A DNA stretch of 64,000 bases from Imbricaverruca yamaguchii (GCA_034440575.1 JAOTOL010001453.1:751001-815000), one strand, 5' to 3'; positions 1 to 12,294 are shown, numbered from the stretch's first letter. A program made the numbers and translations. The notes: generated from the letters alone by a model not told the origin.

Positions 1-239
1 CTTTCAATTCGTCTAATTCTGTAGACAAAATATGCCAGCTTGAGTCACCCGTGCTTTGACAGAGTGCATCGAGCGGAAGCTGGAGCACTCAAAGTTCCGC
101 ACGGGCCGATACTCTGTCGAGTTCGCTAGGGTGTTTATGTCTGCTGCAACTAGCTACTTACTGAGTGGGATGTTAAAACGCTCGTGTAAACATCGTGAGC
201 AAACCAGCACATATACCCGCAGTTAGCCGGCGGCCGGCG
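1..239. other. unassigned leading segment
   Basis: No gene, RNA or repeat is recognisable here. The sequence is of mixed composition and leads into the GC-rich minisatellite that follows. Confidence 0.5.
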
Positions 240-850
240 GCGTCCCGACGCTCGGAAGAGGTGTCGGCAAGTGACGTGACGCTCGGCGGAGGTGTCGGGC
301 CGTGTCAGCCGGCACGTGACGTGACGCTCAGCGGAGGTGACGTGACGCTCGGCGGAGGTGTCGGGCCGTCGTCGGCACGTGACGTGATGCTCACGGAGGT
401 GACGTGACGCTCGGCGAGGTGTCGGGCCGTGTGTCGGCACGTGACGTGATGCTCGCGAGGTGTCGACGCTCGGCGGAGGTGTCGGGCCGTGTCATCGGCA
501 CTGACTGATGCTCACGAGGTGACGTGACGCTCGGGAGGTGACGTGATGCTCAGCGATGTCGGGCCTTCGCCGGCACGTGACGTGATGCTCAAGTGTTGTG
601 ACGCTCGGCGGAGGTGTCGGGCCGTGTCAGCCGGCACGTGACGTGACGCTCAGCGGAGGTGACGTGACGCTCGGCGGAGGTGTCGGGCCGTGTCAGCCGG
701 CACGTGACGTGACGCTCAGCGGAGGTGACGTGACGCTCGGCGGAGGTGTCGGGCCATGTCAGCCGGCACGTGACGTGACGCTCAGCGGAGGTGACGTGAC
801 GCTCGGCGGAGGTGTCGGGCCGTGTCAGTCGGCACGTGACGTGATGCCAC
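240..850. repeat. GC-rich minisatellite, 66-bp unit in its regular part
   Basis: From about 598 to 845 the sequence repeats with a 66-bp period made of two related halves, gtgacgtgacgctcggcgga and gtgacgtgacgctcagcgga, joined by a cggcacgtgacg segment. The part from 240 to 597 is the same unit with many small deletions. Because 66 is divisible by 3, several frames stay open through it. These frames give low-complexity peptides (DVTLGGGVGPC and similar) and are not genes. Each unit carries CACGTG next to TGACGTGA. I see no other function. Confidence 0.9.
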
Positions 851-979
851 CGGCCGTCACGGCTCAGCACATGTGCGGCGTGCCGGCGGAGTCGGGCCGC
901 GGCTGGGAGCGCTCCAGACCGGCCAGAGCGCAAACAAACAGATGTCGCCGACGACAGCCAGCAGCCAGCGGCGGTGAGG

Positions 980-980
<1 letters not shown>

Positions 981-1065
<85 letters not shown>
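981..1065. repeat. (CGC)n trinucleotide microsatellite
   Basis: An essentially uninterrupted run of about 28 CGC/GCC triplets. Read in different frames it gives poly-Ala, poly-Pro, poly-Arg or poly-Gly. The flanking peptides are not recognisable, so it is listed as a repeat and not as coding sequence. Confidence 0.95.
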
Positions 1066-1071
<6 letters not shown>

Positions 1072-1187
1072 CCACATCCGCCGCGTCCCCGATCGGGGTC
1101 GGGACCCCCGCAGCGACGTACCCCCAGTCGGCCGCCAGGTGGGACCAGGCAGCCCGTCACCGTCGGACGGCGGGAAGGGCCGACCAT

Positions 1188-1460
1188 GAACCAGGGTACC
1201 ATCTCACTGAGGCCATGACCCAGGGTACTGTCTCACTGAGGTCATGACCCAGGGTACCGTCTCATTGAGGCCGTACCCCGAGGACGTGACCCAGGGTATG
1301 TACCATCCTACTGGGACGGTGACCTGAGGTCGTGATCCATGGTGTCGTCCTACTGAGGTCGTGGTCCGAGGTCGTGGCTCGGGGTACCGTTCCTCAAGGG
1401 TCGTGACCCAGGATGCCGTCTCACTGAGGCCGCGACGTGAGCCCGTGACCCAGGGCGCCG
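1188..1460. repeat. diverged minisatellite, about 29-bp unit
   Basis: The first copies are clean 29-mers beginning ggtaccatctcactgaggcc and containing catgacccag. From about 1270 the copies vary in length and sequence but keep the gtgacccagg and tctcactgagg blocks. No coding sense is seen. Confidence 0.85.
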
Positions 1461-1555
1461 TGCCGCCGACGGTCAGCAGACCCACGGACGGCTGCGTCGG
1501 GTCTAGTGCATGGCTGCGCCGGCTCCAGTACATGGCTGCATCTGGCCTAGTGCAT

Positions 1556-1648
1556 GTGCAGACGGTGAGCAGACGGTGAGCAGATGGTGAGCAGATGGTG
1601 AGCAGATGGTGAGCATACAGTGAGCAGACAGTGAGCAGACAGCATTGA
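1556..1648. repeat. 11-bp tandem repeat
   Basis: About eight copies of gtgagcagatg, with acg and aca variants. The first copies read acggtgagcag and the last drift to acagtgagcag. Confidence 0.9.
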
Positions 1649-1715
1649 GTGGGCACGTGATTCATCACCAGGCCAGCTGACCATCTGCACACCGTCCACG
1701 TCTTCACTCTGCACA

Positions 1716-2130
1716 GAGACGCGGTCCCACGTGTCGAGACTTAAACGGGTCGGAGGTATGACCACCCTCTCCACGTGTCGAGACGTGACGTGGTCGGAGG
1801 TATGACCACCCTCCCTACGTGTCGAGACGTGACGTGGCCGGAGGTATGACCACCCTCCCCACGTGTCGAGACGTGACCTGGACGGAGGTGTGACCACCCT
1901 CCCCACGTGTCGAGACGTGACGTGGTCGGGGGGGATGATCTACACGTGTCGAGACGTGACGTGGTCGGAAGTATGACCACCCTCCCCACGTGTCGAGACG
2001 TGACGTGGCCGGAGGTATGACCACCCTCCCCACGTGTCGAGACGTGACGTGGTCAGAGGTATGACCACCCTCCACACGTGTCGAGACGTGACCTGGACAG
2101 AGGTGTGACCACCCTCTGCACGGATGTGGT
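1716..2130. repeat. 44-bp minisatellite
   Basis: Around nine units of 44 bp, each containing ggaggtatgaccaccctccc followed by cacgtgtcgagacgtgacgt. Some units carry an internal deletion (around 1930). The CACGTG-plus-GACGTGACG core resembles the core of the array at 240-850, although the rest of the unit differs. Confidence 0.9.
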
Positions 2131-2319
2131 CAGTCAGAGTGGGCCGCGCCCGATGTCACCTCTGTGCTGCCAGCCGACCATTGTGCAACAGAACAGCGCC
2201 ATAAATTGCCGGCTAATCGCCACATCTACACGGCCCCGCTGAACCACGGTGTCGGGCGTCGCCTGCACAGCCGGCAGTCTCCCCGACAGCCAACCAGCTC
2301 ATTACCATCGCCGAAGACC

Positions 2320-2540
2320 GACTATTCGGCAAGAAGGAGAGCCTTGGTTTATCTTACGATGCATTCAGCTGAGAGGTCGAATGGTCATATAGCATGGCCG
2401 ATGTCTCACGCAGATTGGTTGTGGGCGGATTCGGTAACCGAGTCGGTTGTGGGATTTGAATATCCATAATCATGCGATCAAGAGCCCAACCCCCTATGTA
2501 CTGAGCTACCGCGATCCCACATCAGAGACCCTCTATTTGC
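2320..2540 (-). mobile_element. candidate tRNA-derived SINE fragment
   Basis: Read on the minus strand, 2521-2446 looks like a decayed tRNA head. A TAGCTCAGT A-box-like element is followed about 45 bases later by a TATTCAAATCC B-box-like element. The complementary stretches gtgggat and atcccac lie near the ends. The sequence does not fold as a proper tRNA (poor T stem and anticodon arm), so a SINE relic or a chance match is more likely than a tRNA gene. No target duplication was found, and the body and 3' limit are guesses. Confidence 0.3.
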
Positions 2541-3160
2541 CTTTGTGTGCGTGCGTAATGGGATACTACGTGGGAATCGCAAAGAGAACGTTTGTGGAAC
2601 TGAGAGGTTTGAAAGACCTCCCTTTGGCCATGAAAGATTACTTCTTGGTGGTGGCCACACAAACCCCAGGTTTGCATTTTAAATGGTGTCTTGAAATGGA
2701 AATACCCGTAAAATTCCATAGATAACCATAGCATTTGTTTCTATGAACGGCACAAAGAAATATTTTTGAATGCTTGGCGAAAGGTGATGTAAATCGCAAA
2801 AATGTCGCTAAGCGCATACAATTTCAACTGCGGTAGTGCGCCTCGCCTCCCTTAACTGCACGCCTCCTCTTCGCATGAGGAATGCACGTTCATGAGTACA
2901 CGCTGGTGAGCATGAACACAGATCTGTTAACACCCAAACACGCAAACACTCTGGCATCCATTCATAAACACATTCAGCCCAGAACAGATGTACCGATCAC
3001 CAGACACACACACCTTATCCGTCGTATGCGGGCGCTTCCTTTCTCCTCCCAATATTTTGCACACCCACAGGGGTGCACCCCTCATAAACAGATCAGCGCG
3101 CTACTAGGTCGGCCTGTATCGACGTGAGCCATACATGGAAGGCCCGTAATTCTCCCGTAA
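2541..3160. other. unassigned stretch
   Basis: No convincing gene or element. Short open frames here have no recognisable domains and no composition bias. Confidence 0.4.
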
Positions 3161-3628
3161 TTACGTGGGCGTACTACAGCGCGATGGAAGCGCCAACGGG
3201 CCGGGACACTATTGATAACTTGGCCAACATTTATACCGCCGGCGGCCCTTAACGGCGGTCCATTCCGACCGAATATAGCACGCGAACCACGACACGGTTG
3301 GGCCGCCGCCTGGCAGTCGTGACCCCCGGCAAACAGGAGGCCGGCGGCGTGGGACACCTCTGCCACACACAGCGAGCCGCGTCTAGAAGTGGCCCGTAAA
3401 AGTGGCGCACGCCGTGGTGGGCGGACGCCGGTGTCCCTGGCGCGGCGGTTCGGATGCGCCGCCACGCCCGCGTTCGACGTCGTAAACATTAGCGCGGCGG
3501 AGACGTGACCGACGGCGCTGACGACGCCTCCTCTCGTCACCCGCGGCCGGCCGACGCGGCTACGTCACCGACGGCGCCGACGACGCCTCCTCTCGTCACC
3601 CGCGGCTACGTCACCGACGGAGCTAACC
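3161..3628. other. CpG-rich segment with a short internal duplication
   Basis: The DNA becomes strongly GC- and CpG-rich. Between about 3505 and 3625 a block containing gacgacgcctcctctcgtca and cccgcgg..ctacgtcaccga is present twice in tandem, the first copy with extra ccggccgacg. It merges directly into the 40-bp array. It could be an island next to a gene outside the visible open frames. No gene was found, and minus-strand frames here merely run out of the adjacent repeat. Confidence 0.6.
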
Positions 3629-4688
3629 TGAACTGACCAACTGCCGGTGTGGAGCGGCGGAACTGACCTGAACTGGCCGACTGCCGGTGTGGAGCGGCGG
3701 AACTGACCTGAACTGGCCAACTGCCGGTGTGGAGCGGCGGAACTGACCTGAACTGGCCAACTGCCGGTGTGGAGCGGCGGAACTGACCTGAACTGACCAA
3801 CTGCCGGTGTGGAGCGGCGGAACTGACCTGAACTGACCACTGCCGGTGTGGAGCGGCGGAACTGACCTGAACTGGCCGACGCCGGTGGGGAACTGACCTG
3901 AACTGACCAACTGCCGGTGTGGAGCGGCGGAACTGACCTGAACTGGCCGACTGCCGGTGTGGAGCGGCGGAACTGACCTGAACTGACCAACTGCCGGTGT
4001 GGAGCGGCGGAACTGACCTGAACTGGCCGACTGCCGGTGTGGAGCGGCGGAACTGACCTGAACTGACCAACTGCCGGTGTGGAGCGGCGGAACTGACCTG
4101 AACTGACCAACTGCCGGTGTGGAGCGGCGGAACTGACCTGAACTGACCAACTGCCGGTGTGGAGCGGCGGAACTGACCTGAAATGACCAACTGCCGGTGT
4201 GGAGCGGCGGAACTGACCTGAACTGACCAACTGCCGGTGTGGAGCGGCGGAACTGGACCTGAACTGGCCGACTGCCGGTGTGGAGCGGCGGAACTGACCT
4301 GAACTGACCAACTGCCGGTGTGGAGCGGCGGAACTGACCTGAACTGACCAACTGCCGGTGTGGAGCGGCGGAACTGACCTGAACTGACCAACTGCCGGTG
4401 TGGAGCGGTGGAAGTGACCTGAACTGGCCAACTGTTGGTGTGGAGCGGTGGAAGTGATCTGAACTGGCCAACTGCCGGTGTGGAGCGGCGGAACTGACCT
4501 GAACTGGCCAACTGCCGGTGTGGAGCGGCGGAACTGACCTGAACTGACCAACTGCCGGTGTGGAGCGGCGGAACTGACCTGAACTGGCCAACTGCCGGTG
4601 TGGAGCGGCGGAACTGATCTGAACTGACCAACTGCCGGTGTGGAGCGGCGGAACTGACCTGAAATGACCAACTGCCGGTGTGGAGCGG
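3629..4688. repeat. 40-bp VNTR, about 26 copies
   Basis: A very regular 40-bp unit that starts gaactgacctgaactgacca and ends gccggtgtggagcggcg. The main variation is gaccaa/ggccaa/ggccga. A few units are shortened (around 3838 and 3880), one has a single extra base (around 4255), and a block near 4400-4460 carries gtggaagtga variants. Because 40 is not a multiple of 3 and the unit lacks stops on the minus strand, all three minus frames read through as 409-530 codon frames of shifted versions of one peptide (for example SSGQFRRSTPAVGQFRSV). That is the signature of a repeat and not of a protein. Confidence 0.97.
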
Positions 4689-5580
4689 TAGAGCTCCTCT
4701 CGGCGCCAGCACCTGTCTGGAGGCAGCAGCGCAGACCGACGACACCCGACACGTCGACGGGCGGACCGACACTGCGGCGGCTCGCCGGGCCAGCACCGGG
4801 CCGCCGCTGAGCTGCTCGACCGGCCCGCTGGGCGGCGCTGGTGTCGCCACATCCCTGACAGGGGGGAGGAGGGCCGTCACAGCGCCTCTCTCGGCTCCTC
4901 ACCTGGGGTGTGCGCAGGAGAGCACTCATCGGCCCAGAATCGTTTGGCGGTGGCGGATCGCGATGTTTCCGGCGTGGGCCGCTGGACGTCACACATCTCT
5001 TGGATTCCATCAGGTGACGCGGATGTACAGCCGAGCGAGCGGCCCGATTAACGCCCTGCAATGAGCCCAAATAAAACCAGATCAGCGCCGCCAATGAAGT
5101 CCGACTAATCTCGACATGGTCCGGCGCCAATCTGGCCGGCTGGCTCCCCGGGGTCAACCGGGCACTCGCGGAAATTTACAACGCCATGATTCAAATGATC
5201 TGTCGGTCGCGGGCTCTTCAATCCGGCACCGTGTCCAAACTCATCCCAAGTCACCGCCAACAAGCCGCCGCCGCAGCGACACGGCTATCGGCGATTGCCA
5301 AAACAAATGCCGGCGTCGGGCGGCCCTGGTAAATGACCGGGGCACCACGTGCACGCGATCCAAACGGATCGGCCCATTAGCTCAGCGCGACCGAGCGAGC
5401 ACGGGACAGTGGGGTGACGCCACGGCGTCTAAAACCCGCCTCGCTGCCGCACCCAGCACGATGCCAGCAGCTTCAGCGCCGGGGTGGAAGTGGGCCAGCA
5501 CATGCAAGGAAACCACGCCGTTCCATTCGCCAGCCGCGAGATGGCTGCAGATGGCACAATGGCATGTCCTCAACCCATAG
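4689..5580. other. GC-rich unassigned region
   Basis: High GC and CpG content continues beyond the VNTR. Open frames on both strands are low-complexity Arg/Pro/Ala-rich peptides without a known domain. An exon cannot be excluded, but nothing supports one. Confidence 0.4.
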
Positions 5581-7380
5581 CATAGCTGTCATTCCAGTGG
5601 TGTATTTGTAACGCACACAGTGGGGAAGCGCTGAATTGAATGACGGGAATAAAAAATCTCAACGGTAAAAACACGCAGCTCTCTGTGAAATATGGCTCGT
5701 GAAGACACACCAAGCTTGTGTTTGTTTCTCATGGATCAACATTCTGGCGTCCTGCTTCAGAGTCAATGTCATGGACCATGTCCTCTCACGCGCAGGTCGC
5801 AGTGGCAGGTCGCTCAAAGTACAGGATACTGTGTATAGATGTGAAGAAAATTGGCTACTTTTGAACCTCCACCTGCATAGGCTTGTAAATGTCCCGACAT
5901 ATGGCTAGATCCATTTGGAGTGGTACACGAGGAATCTAGGTTAGGGATACATTCATCAAGTCGTGGGGGAGACCGGGTCCAGTTGATATAATTTTGCCGA
6001 AACTTAAACTAACTCATCACTTTGAAAGGGTATGGAGGAGGTAGCCATGCCTATGTCTAGACTAAACCTTCTAGTATCACCTCCAATAATTATTTTTGTC
6101 GTATCATTCTCTGAGCCTTCTACCAGAGAGCAAAACATCGTGCAACTACCGGTTCATCTATTTACCCCACTATAGGGGTAAGTTGTTACTGACGATGGTA
6201 TAAGTTGATAAAATGTAACTTCAATAGCATGTGCTATTTATAGGCGGTTTTACCAAACGACACCTGAAACGCCCATGTGTCACGCTTACAGAAATAATAC
6301 AAGTTTGAGTCCTGACTGATCATAGCTCATGGTTTATGCCATTTATGGAATACGCAAACGTTCATTCCGGAGCCGCACCCTTTCCTTTCGTTCGTTCTTT
6401 TCTGTCGAATGAAAAATACTGATAGAAATATTGAATAAGATTATCTTGAAACAGCTTTAGCTAAGACCTTGATAAAAATATGGCAATTGCCATCATTATA
6501 TTTTATTACAAGTCGGCAAAACGCTAATACAAGCTGATGTTGAAACAGGTGATTAAGTTGATGTAGGCTGTCATATCTGCCCAGTGCTTAGCCTTTTCTG
6601 GTCATGGACGATTTCATCACGCTTGAGACTCCCTGGTCAGTTGTACGGGGCACGTCCCATTGGAACCAAATTCTCAACTCAACTGGTCGTGCCGTACAAA
6701 TTTCCTACATACAACAAGCACTAACACAATTAATTCAGAGGAACTCGGACGCATTCACTCTAATTAAGTTTATCGACGGCCGTGGCGCGTTTCGTTTGTC
6801 GCAGCGTGTGGCCGGGCCCACTACGAGCACGTCTGTCAAGGAAGCTGCTCTTGGCCAGCCTTCGATTCCCCGGAAAACGATGTACTCGCTCAGAGCGTAA
6901 TTCTCAGGAGATATATGTGGAACTCCCTTCGAGTACTACCATCGACTAGGGTTTGCATTGTCTGAGGTTAAGGTTAAGGTTATTACTGAGGTTAGGTTAA
7001 CCCCTGCGAGATATAGAGCCAAGGTGAAATTCTGCCGTAGCTTCGTGGCGCCGCCACGGTTTTCGCCAGATTACAACAGGACTATGCCAGCATATATCTG
7101 TTAGCAAGGGCTAGTAGCAGATTGCACAAATGTTGGATCAAGGTCAATTTGAGTCATGTTTAAATATTCATGCAAAAGTGTGGTACTTTTGGTCTTATTT
7201 AGATCACGGCCAACGTAAGTCAAGCTGGCAAGTGACGCACCATAGAACAAACAAATATTGCGTGATGGGGACAAAACTCATACTTCCCCATAATAACGAC
7301 GGGGAAATCAGCTATATATTTCATAGAGGGCCGATCGGTGTGCAGCGGCCGCTATATAGAGTGCTCCCAGTGGCTTGACA
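5581..7380. other. unassigned AT-richer stretch
   Basis: No element ends or protein domains recognised. A 98-codon ATG frame at 6604-6900 on the plus strand (MDDFITLETPW...) has no recognisable motif and is probably fortuitous. Around 6965-7000 there is a short gaggttaaggttaaggtta run resembling the TTAGG-like words seen elsewhere in the window. Confidence 0.4.
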
Positions 7381-8267
7381 TTAACCAGCGCCGTACCGGG
7401 AAGGTCTTCAACCGCCCCCAATCAACCCTTCAACCCCCCCAATCAGGTTTTTTCCCGGATAAGGAACGACCGGCGCGCGGCAGCGCGCCGAAATTTAGCG
7501 TACACTTTTATCATCAATTTGGCATATCGGGTCAAACGTTTGAAGTCAGGTCATCTAGAGTCAACGAGTTAATCTAGATCAAGCTAGGTCACCTCCAAAA
7601 AAGTTCAATCAGTCGTCACGCTTTAACGGATACAAACATTTTAATGGAACTTTCAGCGTTTGCTTATTTTTAAAGATGCAACAAAACGTATGAGAGTAGT
7701 TTTTCATATTTTCCGTTTTTGGCTACTTATAACTTTTGCATATTTGCATAGTTAAAATCGAAGATTCCAGCTAAAGTAAGCATTTTGTAAGAGTGCAATT
7801 TGACTTCCAACAACGTTTCTCGGTCTGCTCTATCCATTGGAAAACGAAAATTAAAGAAAACTTAATTTTGACATTTGATGAAAAAAAAAACTTTTTTGGG
7901 GGGGGGGTTAAAAATTGTATGGCCCTGGTCGATTTCGCTGTCGTTTCCTGATTTCAAATAATTTTTGCTCAGTTTTCAAATATCCCCCAACATGAACTCC
8001 TCAGAGACAAAAGCATAATGTAAGTCGTGAAAAGTCGTGAAAATCCAGCCTTCCTAGTGACGTCACTTTTGGGGGAAAATTGTCTTGGGGATAGACCCGG
8101 ACCCTATTCGTCGAGCGCTTTCTCATGACACCTCTTTCGTTTTCGTGCGACGCTTAGTTTGGATTTTAGAGGGGGTTACTATCCGCCCCCTCCCTGAGAC
8201 GGGGGTGAAAATTTGATCGGAGAACCGCTTTTTTAGCATAACACGGTTTTTGTTTAAGATGGGTTAA
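7381..8267. mobile_element. TTAA-type MITE, family B copy 1
   Basis: This segment is clearly homologous, in the same orientation, to 26422-27235. Shared landmarks in order are ttaac at the left end, ggttttttcccggat, the hairpin cggcgcgcggcagcgcgccg, gtcaacgagtta, ggtcacctccaaaaaagttc, cagtcgtcacgctttaacgg, ttccaacaacg, a perfect CRE-like gtgacgtcac, and cgctttctcatgacacctct. The proposed ends are TTAA at 7381-7384 and gggttaa at 8261-8267, but the last 40 bp differ from copy 2. There is no coding capacity. TTAA target sites are typical of piggyBac and Kolobok elements; assignment to either is inference. Confidence 0.8.
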
Positions 8268-9290
8268 CACGATTTTTTCATACATAATATACACGGAGAA
8301 TGCTCCTCCATCACAGTGCATACATGTCTAAGTGTCGCTCCCAGATTGGTCTTGACAAAGTGCCGTTTTGCAGTCATACTAAGACAGCAAGCGGAGTTGC
8401 AGCTTCCTCATAGTAGCCGCTAATAAAATAAACCAGCCTTTCAGTAGAAAGTAGCAATGTTCAAGTGTCGCTCCGGCACTACTCCACGCCCGTGACCTTG
8501 CAAGGTCATATTCCAGGTCAGAGGATCTGGAATGGTGTTGTGAATTTACCACAATGAACAAGGAGAAAATGCACCCGCCATTCAATCAATTGTATCAATG
8601 TTTCATTATCGTTCGAAAAGTGACCTCAAGCACATGATCTTCTATGGTCAGATTCCTGGCCAAAGGGCGGGGAATTGTTATCTTCCATAACAATCGTGGA
8701 GAAAATAATTGCATCCTTCAATGTCGGATTCAAGGTCAGGGGGAATAGAAGAACAGTGGTACGCCTTTTTCTATACTAGTCATGGATTATGTAATATCGC
8801 CACACAATGCAGAGCTTAGCTGCTCAGGTGTCCTTATGAAGTTGGTCTCGCTCAGGTAACCTTTCAAGTTCACATTGCAGGTCCACGAGCTGGGAATCGC
8901 GTTGCGGTCTCCCCATTGAAGACGCACAAATTTAACAAGTAATTCAGTAGAGGTCATCAATGTTCATGATGGGCTATCGTTCCATTGAATAGCTAGCTTA
9001 TTAGATTATCTTACCCTTGGCCATTACGGGAAAACTGCGGTACCGTTTCCGTCTATTGATCTGGAATCCGACCTTGAATGGTTAGATCGTCGAGGTGAAT
9101 ATAAATAGTGACACTTGGATATTGAAGCCCTCTGTTGATTAACTGGCTTGCTTTCTCGGCGGCTATTATGGGTAAGCAAGGTGTCTAGTTTTGTTTCAGT
9201 CATGTTTAAATTTATGCTCTACGATTCATGATTTGCTAACGTGACCTAGGTTGACCTTAACGTAACATTGGTTCGATGTGTGATTCGCTC
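8268..9290. other. unassigned stretch with scattered AGGTCA half-sites
   Basis: No gene found. Phrases such as aagtgtcgctcc and taatcttcc/agtagaaag recur loosely around 8325-8480, hinting at an old tandem duplication of 100-150 bp, but divergence is too high to define a unit. AGGTCA or TGACCT words recur (for example 8500-8520 and 9241-9260). Confidence 0.35.
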
Positions 9291-9299
9291 ATGCTAACA

Positions 9300-10480
9300 A
9301 ATATGCCGACCGGGACAAAATTGCACCAAGCCCCCTAAAATTCCCGCTGGGATCCCCAAAATTCCACCGGGTTCCCTAAACGTCTCGAAGGATCCCTGAA
9401 TATTACGTTGTGGGCCCCTAAAATTGAACGAAGACCCTGAAAATCGCATTGGGGGCCCCAAAGGATCGTTCCGCCCCCACCCCAAAAAATGACTGTAATT
9501 GGACTGAGGCCCAGAAAAGACGCGCCGAGCCCATGAAAATCGGGCTGGGGCCCAAAACGTCGGACCGGTGCTTCTCAAAATTGCACTGTTGGTCTCAAAA
9601 GTTCGCACCTGGGCTCTTGAAATTCAGGCTGGGGGTTCAAAAAAGTCCTGTCGGAATTCTTGAAAATCACAGCGACGGCCCCAAAATGTTGGCCGGGTCC
9701 CCTGAAGATCAGGCTAGGGGCTCGACCGATCGCACAAGATCCCCACGTCTCATCAGGATTATACAAATAATGAAGCCGGGACAACGAATATAAACCAGTT
9801 CGGACAAAGAAAATGACTCCGGTGTTCAAACAATCTCACCAAAGGCATTCAAAATATGCTGGACCCCCAGAAACGTGTCGAGGCCGCTAAAGCTCGTGAT
9901 AAGCGCCCATCAAATGACGACGGGGACCAAATATCGCACTGAGACCCAACAAAAGTCGCGTCGTTGCCATTAAAAAACACTCTGGGAGTCCAGGAGGACA
10001 CAGATCCAAATAGAGTCTTAAACGATCGCACTGGATATTTGCGATGACTATTAACTATAGGCATTATTCGCATCAATTGCATTATCCCCACACATTTGCG
10101 TGGTGACACCAGCATTCGCGTAGGAGTCTCCAAATAAATACAACACGCAACAAAACAAACTCGCACCAGTCCCGCAAATTTGCGCCAGGCTCACCAAAGT
10201 CTCGTTTGGGACCAGCTCAGTACAAGGCGCCCCACAAACTCTCGCCGAACCTCAAATATCGTGCTCGGGAGCCAAAATTCCTATCGATAGACGCAACAAT
10301 TCGAGTCGGAGCATTACAAATTTATGTCGGTGCTCGCAAGAATTTGCGTAGCGCCCCCTCCCTTTCCAAACAAAAACAATCGCATCGGGACGTGACAAAA
10401 CCAAGTCGTCACACTGGTCAATTTTCACTCGAATCAGTTGGAAACTTCGGTGCTAGGAAAGTACGACGAAATTTGGTCCC
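9300..10480. repeat. ancient degenerate tandem array, period about 20-22 bp
   Basis: The sequence is a long series of variations on a unit like aaaattgcaccgggggcccc: an A-run of 3-5, a short c/g-containing core, then a G/C block ending in cct or cca. Examples follow one another at 9310, 9338, 9360, 9418, 9440, 9455, 9540 and so on. From about 9840 to 10470 the copies drift to caaa-tcg-..-ggagc forms but keep the spacing. No two units are identical, so the array is old or unusually fast-evolving. Small frames inside it are not genes. Confidence 0.65.
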
Positions 10481-10489
10481 GGTGATATA

Positions 10490-12290
10490 GTTGAGCTCGG
10501 TTACCTTGACGTCGAATTTCTTTTTCTGTGTTCCTAGCCCTTGTGATGACCAAGTTTGGTTGAAGTCGGACGAGGACTGATGTGTTGCGGATGTATGATA
10601 AGACGTGTTCTATATCTGACCTTGAATGACCTTGACCTTGGTTTATTATTGACGTGCACTTAGCTCTTATCAATGGTAACAAAGTGAACATGTTTCCCTC
10701 AATTTGGTTCAGAATTACACCTTTGAGAAAGTAATTCTTGTTTTCCTGTGGATTCTAATAAGAATATGCAACTTTCTTGAAGGATGTACTACAGGAACAA
10801 GCTGTCCTCGGATACTGACCAGGAATTTGTGGGGATGACCGCGCATCTCAGGCAGAGTGTGGCTACCTCTGATTACGAAGAAACGTTATTTTATGTCATG
10901 TTTGGCGAGCGGCTTGTTTGCCTTTTCGTTTGTAGAACTCGAGAGTTTAATTATCAGCAGGCGGGTTTTTGACAGGCTGTGAGACAAACTGAAACAGGCA
11001 CTATACAATATTCTTGCGGGGATGGAAGGAGTATGTGAGTCTGTGTTCATACTCTGTAATTAAATTGCAACTGCACTTTGGTCCATATTCTCATCGCTGT
11101 ACCAAAAGGTTTTGCCTCCCTTGTTTGATTTAGTAGCAAAACAAGCTCATATAATGAGGCAGGCAGCTTTTCAGACCATGAAAGCCATGAAGTGTTTGGT
11201 AGAGCAAGTAAGTGTCTTGTAGCAAGTAAGTCGTCTTGTTGTGTTTTCCTTGAGCAGTAGACGGAATAAATCATTGTCCTTTTTCTCAATAGGAATTAAA
11301 CGAATTCGATATAAAAATGAATAAAATTATAGATATGTGTCACTTATAGGTATGTGCCTCTGTGCGCTGAAATTTTGTTTTCAGCTGTTTGTCTTCAACT
11401 ACTAAATCATGTCAAGCCCTATCTTTCCGTGAACCGAAGCGGATTCGTCAACTATTGCGCTTGTACCACACATCTCACTGCGGTTTTGTCTCGGGTCTGG
11501 ACATCCATGCTAGACAACACTCAGCTGGATGCAGCATGTACTAATTCTGTTCAGCACTTTGCAAAGGGTGAATTATAACCTCTTAATAATAAAATGGAAT
11601 AAATGCTACGCATCAGTGAATTGGCTTTGAATACATGGATGAAGTCATACATGGGAAGACGAGCATACGATATTCTTTTAAATGATCAGGCATTTGATTG
11701 AGTAGCGGTCGAAGCTGGCTATCTGGTACGCTTGAGGGGAGGGAGACTGCTGTTTTCTTTGTTATTTTCTATCCAAGTGAACCATTTGCCACCTGTTGTC
11801 GAAGCAAACTGTCTACAAATAACATCACCTTTTTGGGGAAAATTAAGATACAATAATGATACGAGTGTTGCAAAGAGATGTCGATGTAGTGACGCACTGA
11901 AGAGCTAACTGAAAACTTAATTTAAATGCCTCAAAATATATATCATCCAAAATTTCCTAAAGCGAAACATTATTCTGTAATCTTATGCCATCAATGGCTT
12001 TACCGTAGAAACTGTTTCCACAATGTGACACCTCGGTGTACTTCCGGCTGAGAAGCCCACTTTCGAGGAGTATATCAACAATAAAGTATCAAAAACTCGC
12101 GAATACCACGACATTTTAATTAACTTGGATTTCCAGTCGGCTTTCGCTGACGCCATCTGAAGAAACCAGCGGCTCTGGCTGTTTAGAGCACGCAAAAACG
12201 TTCGTTCAGTGCTGGAGCGCTATTTCGTTGTTTGGGCTGGAAGTACCTGATTTCACGCCGTTCATTTCGAGAGAGTCCGGCAAAAATTTC
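10490..12290. other. unassigned stretch
   Basis: AT-rich DNA with no recognised domains. tgaccttgaatgaccttgac at about 10618 is another AGGTCA cluster (reverse orientation). Short frames of 60-80 codons are within chance expectation. Confidence 0.4.
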
Positions 12291-12294
12291 TGGG

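Noticed and set aside
589..1218. Long frames with poly-Ala, poly-Gly, poly-Pro or poly-Arg
   Set aside because: Produced by the (CGC)n run and the adjacent 66-bp minisatellite; different frames on both strands are equally open.
3565..5157. Three overlapping minus-strand frames of 409-530 codons
   Set aside because: All are read-through of the 40-bp VNTR. The same peptide appears in three registers, and the parts outside the repeat have no domain.
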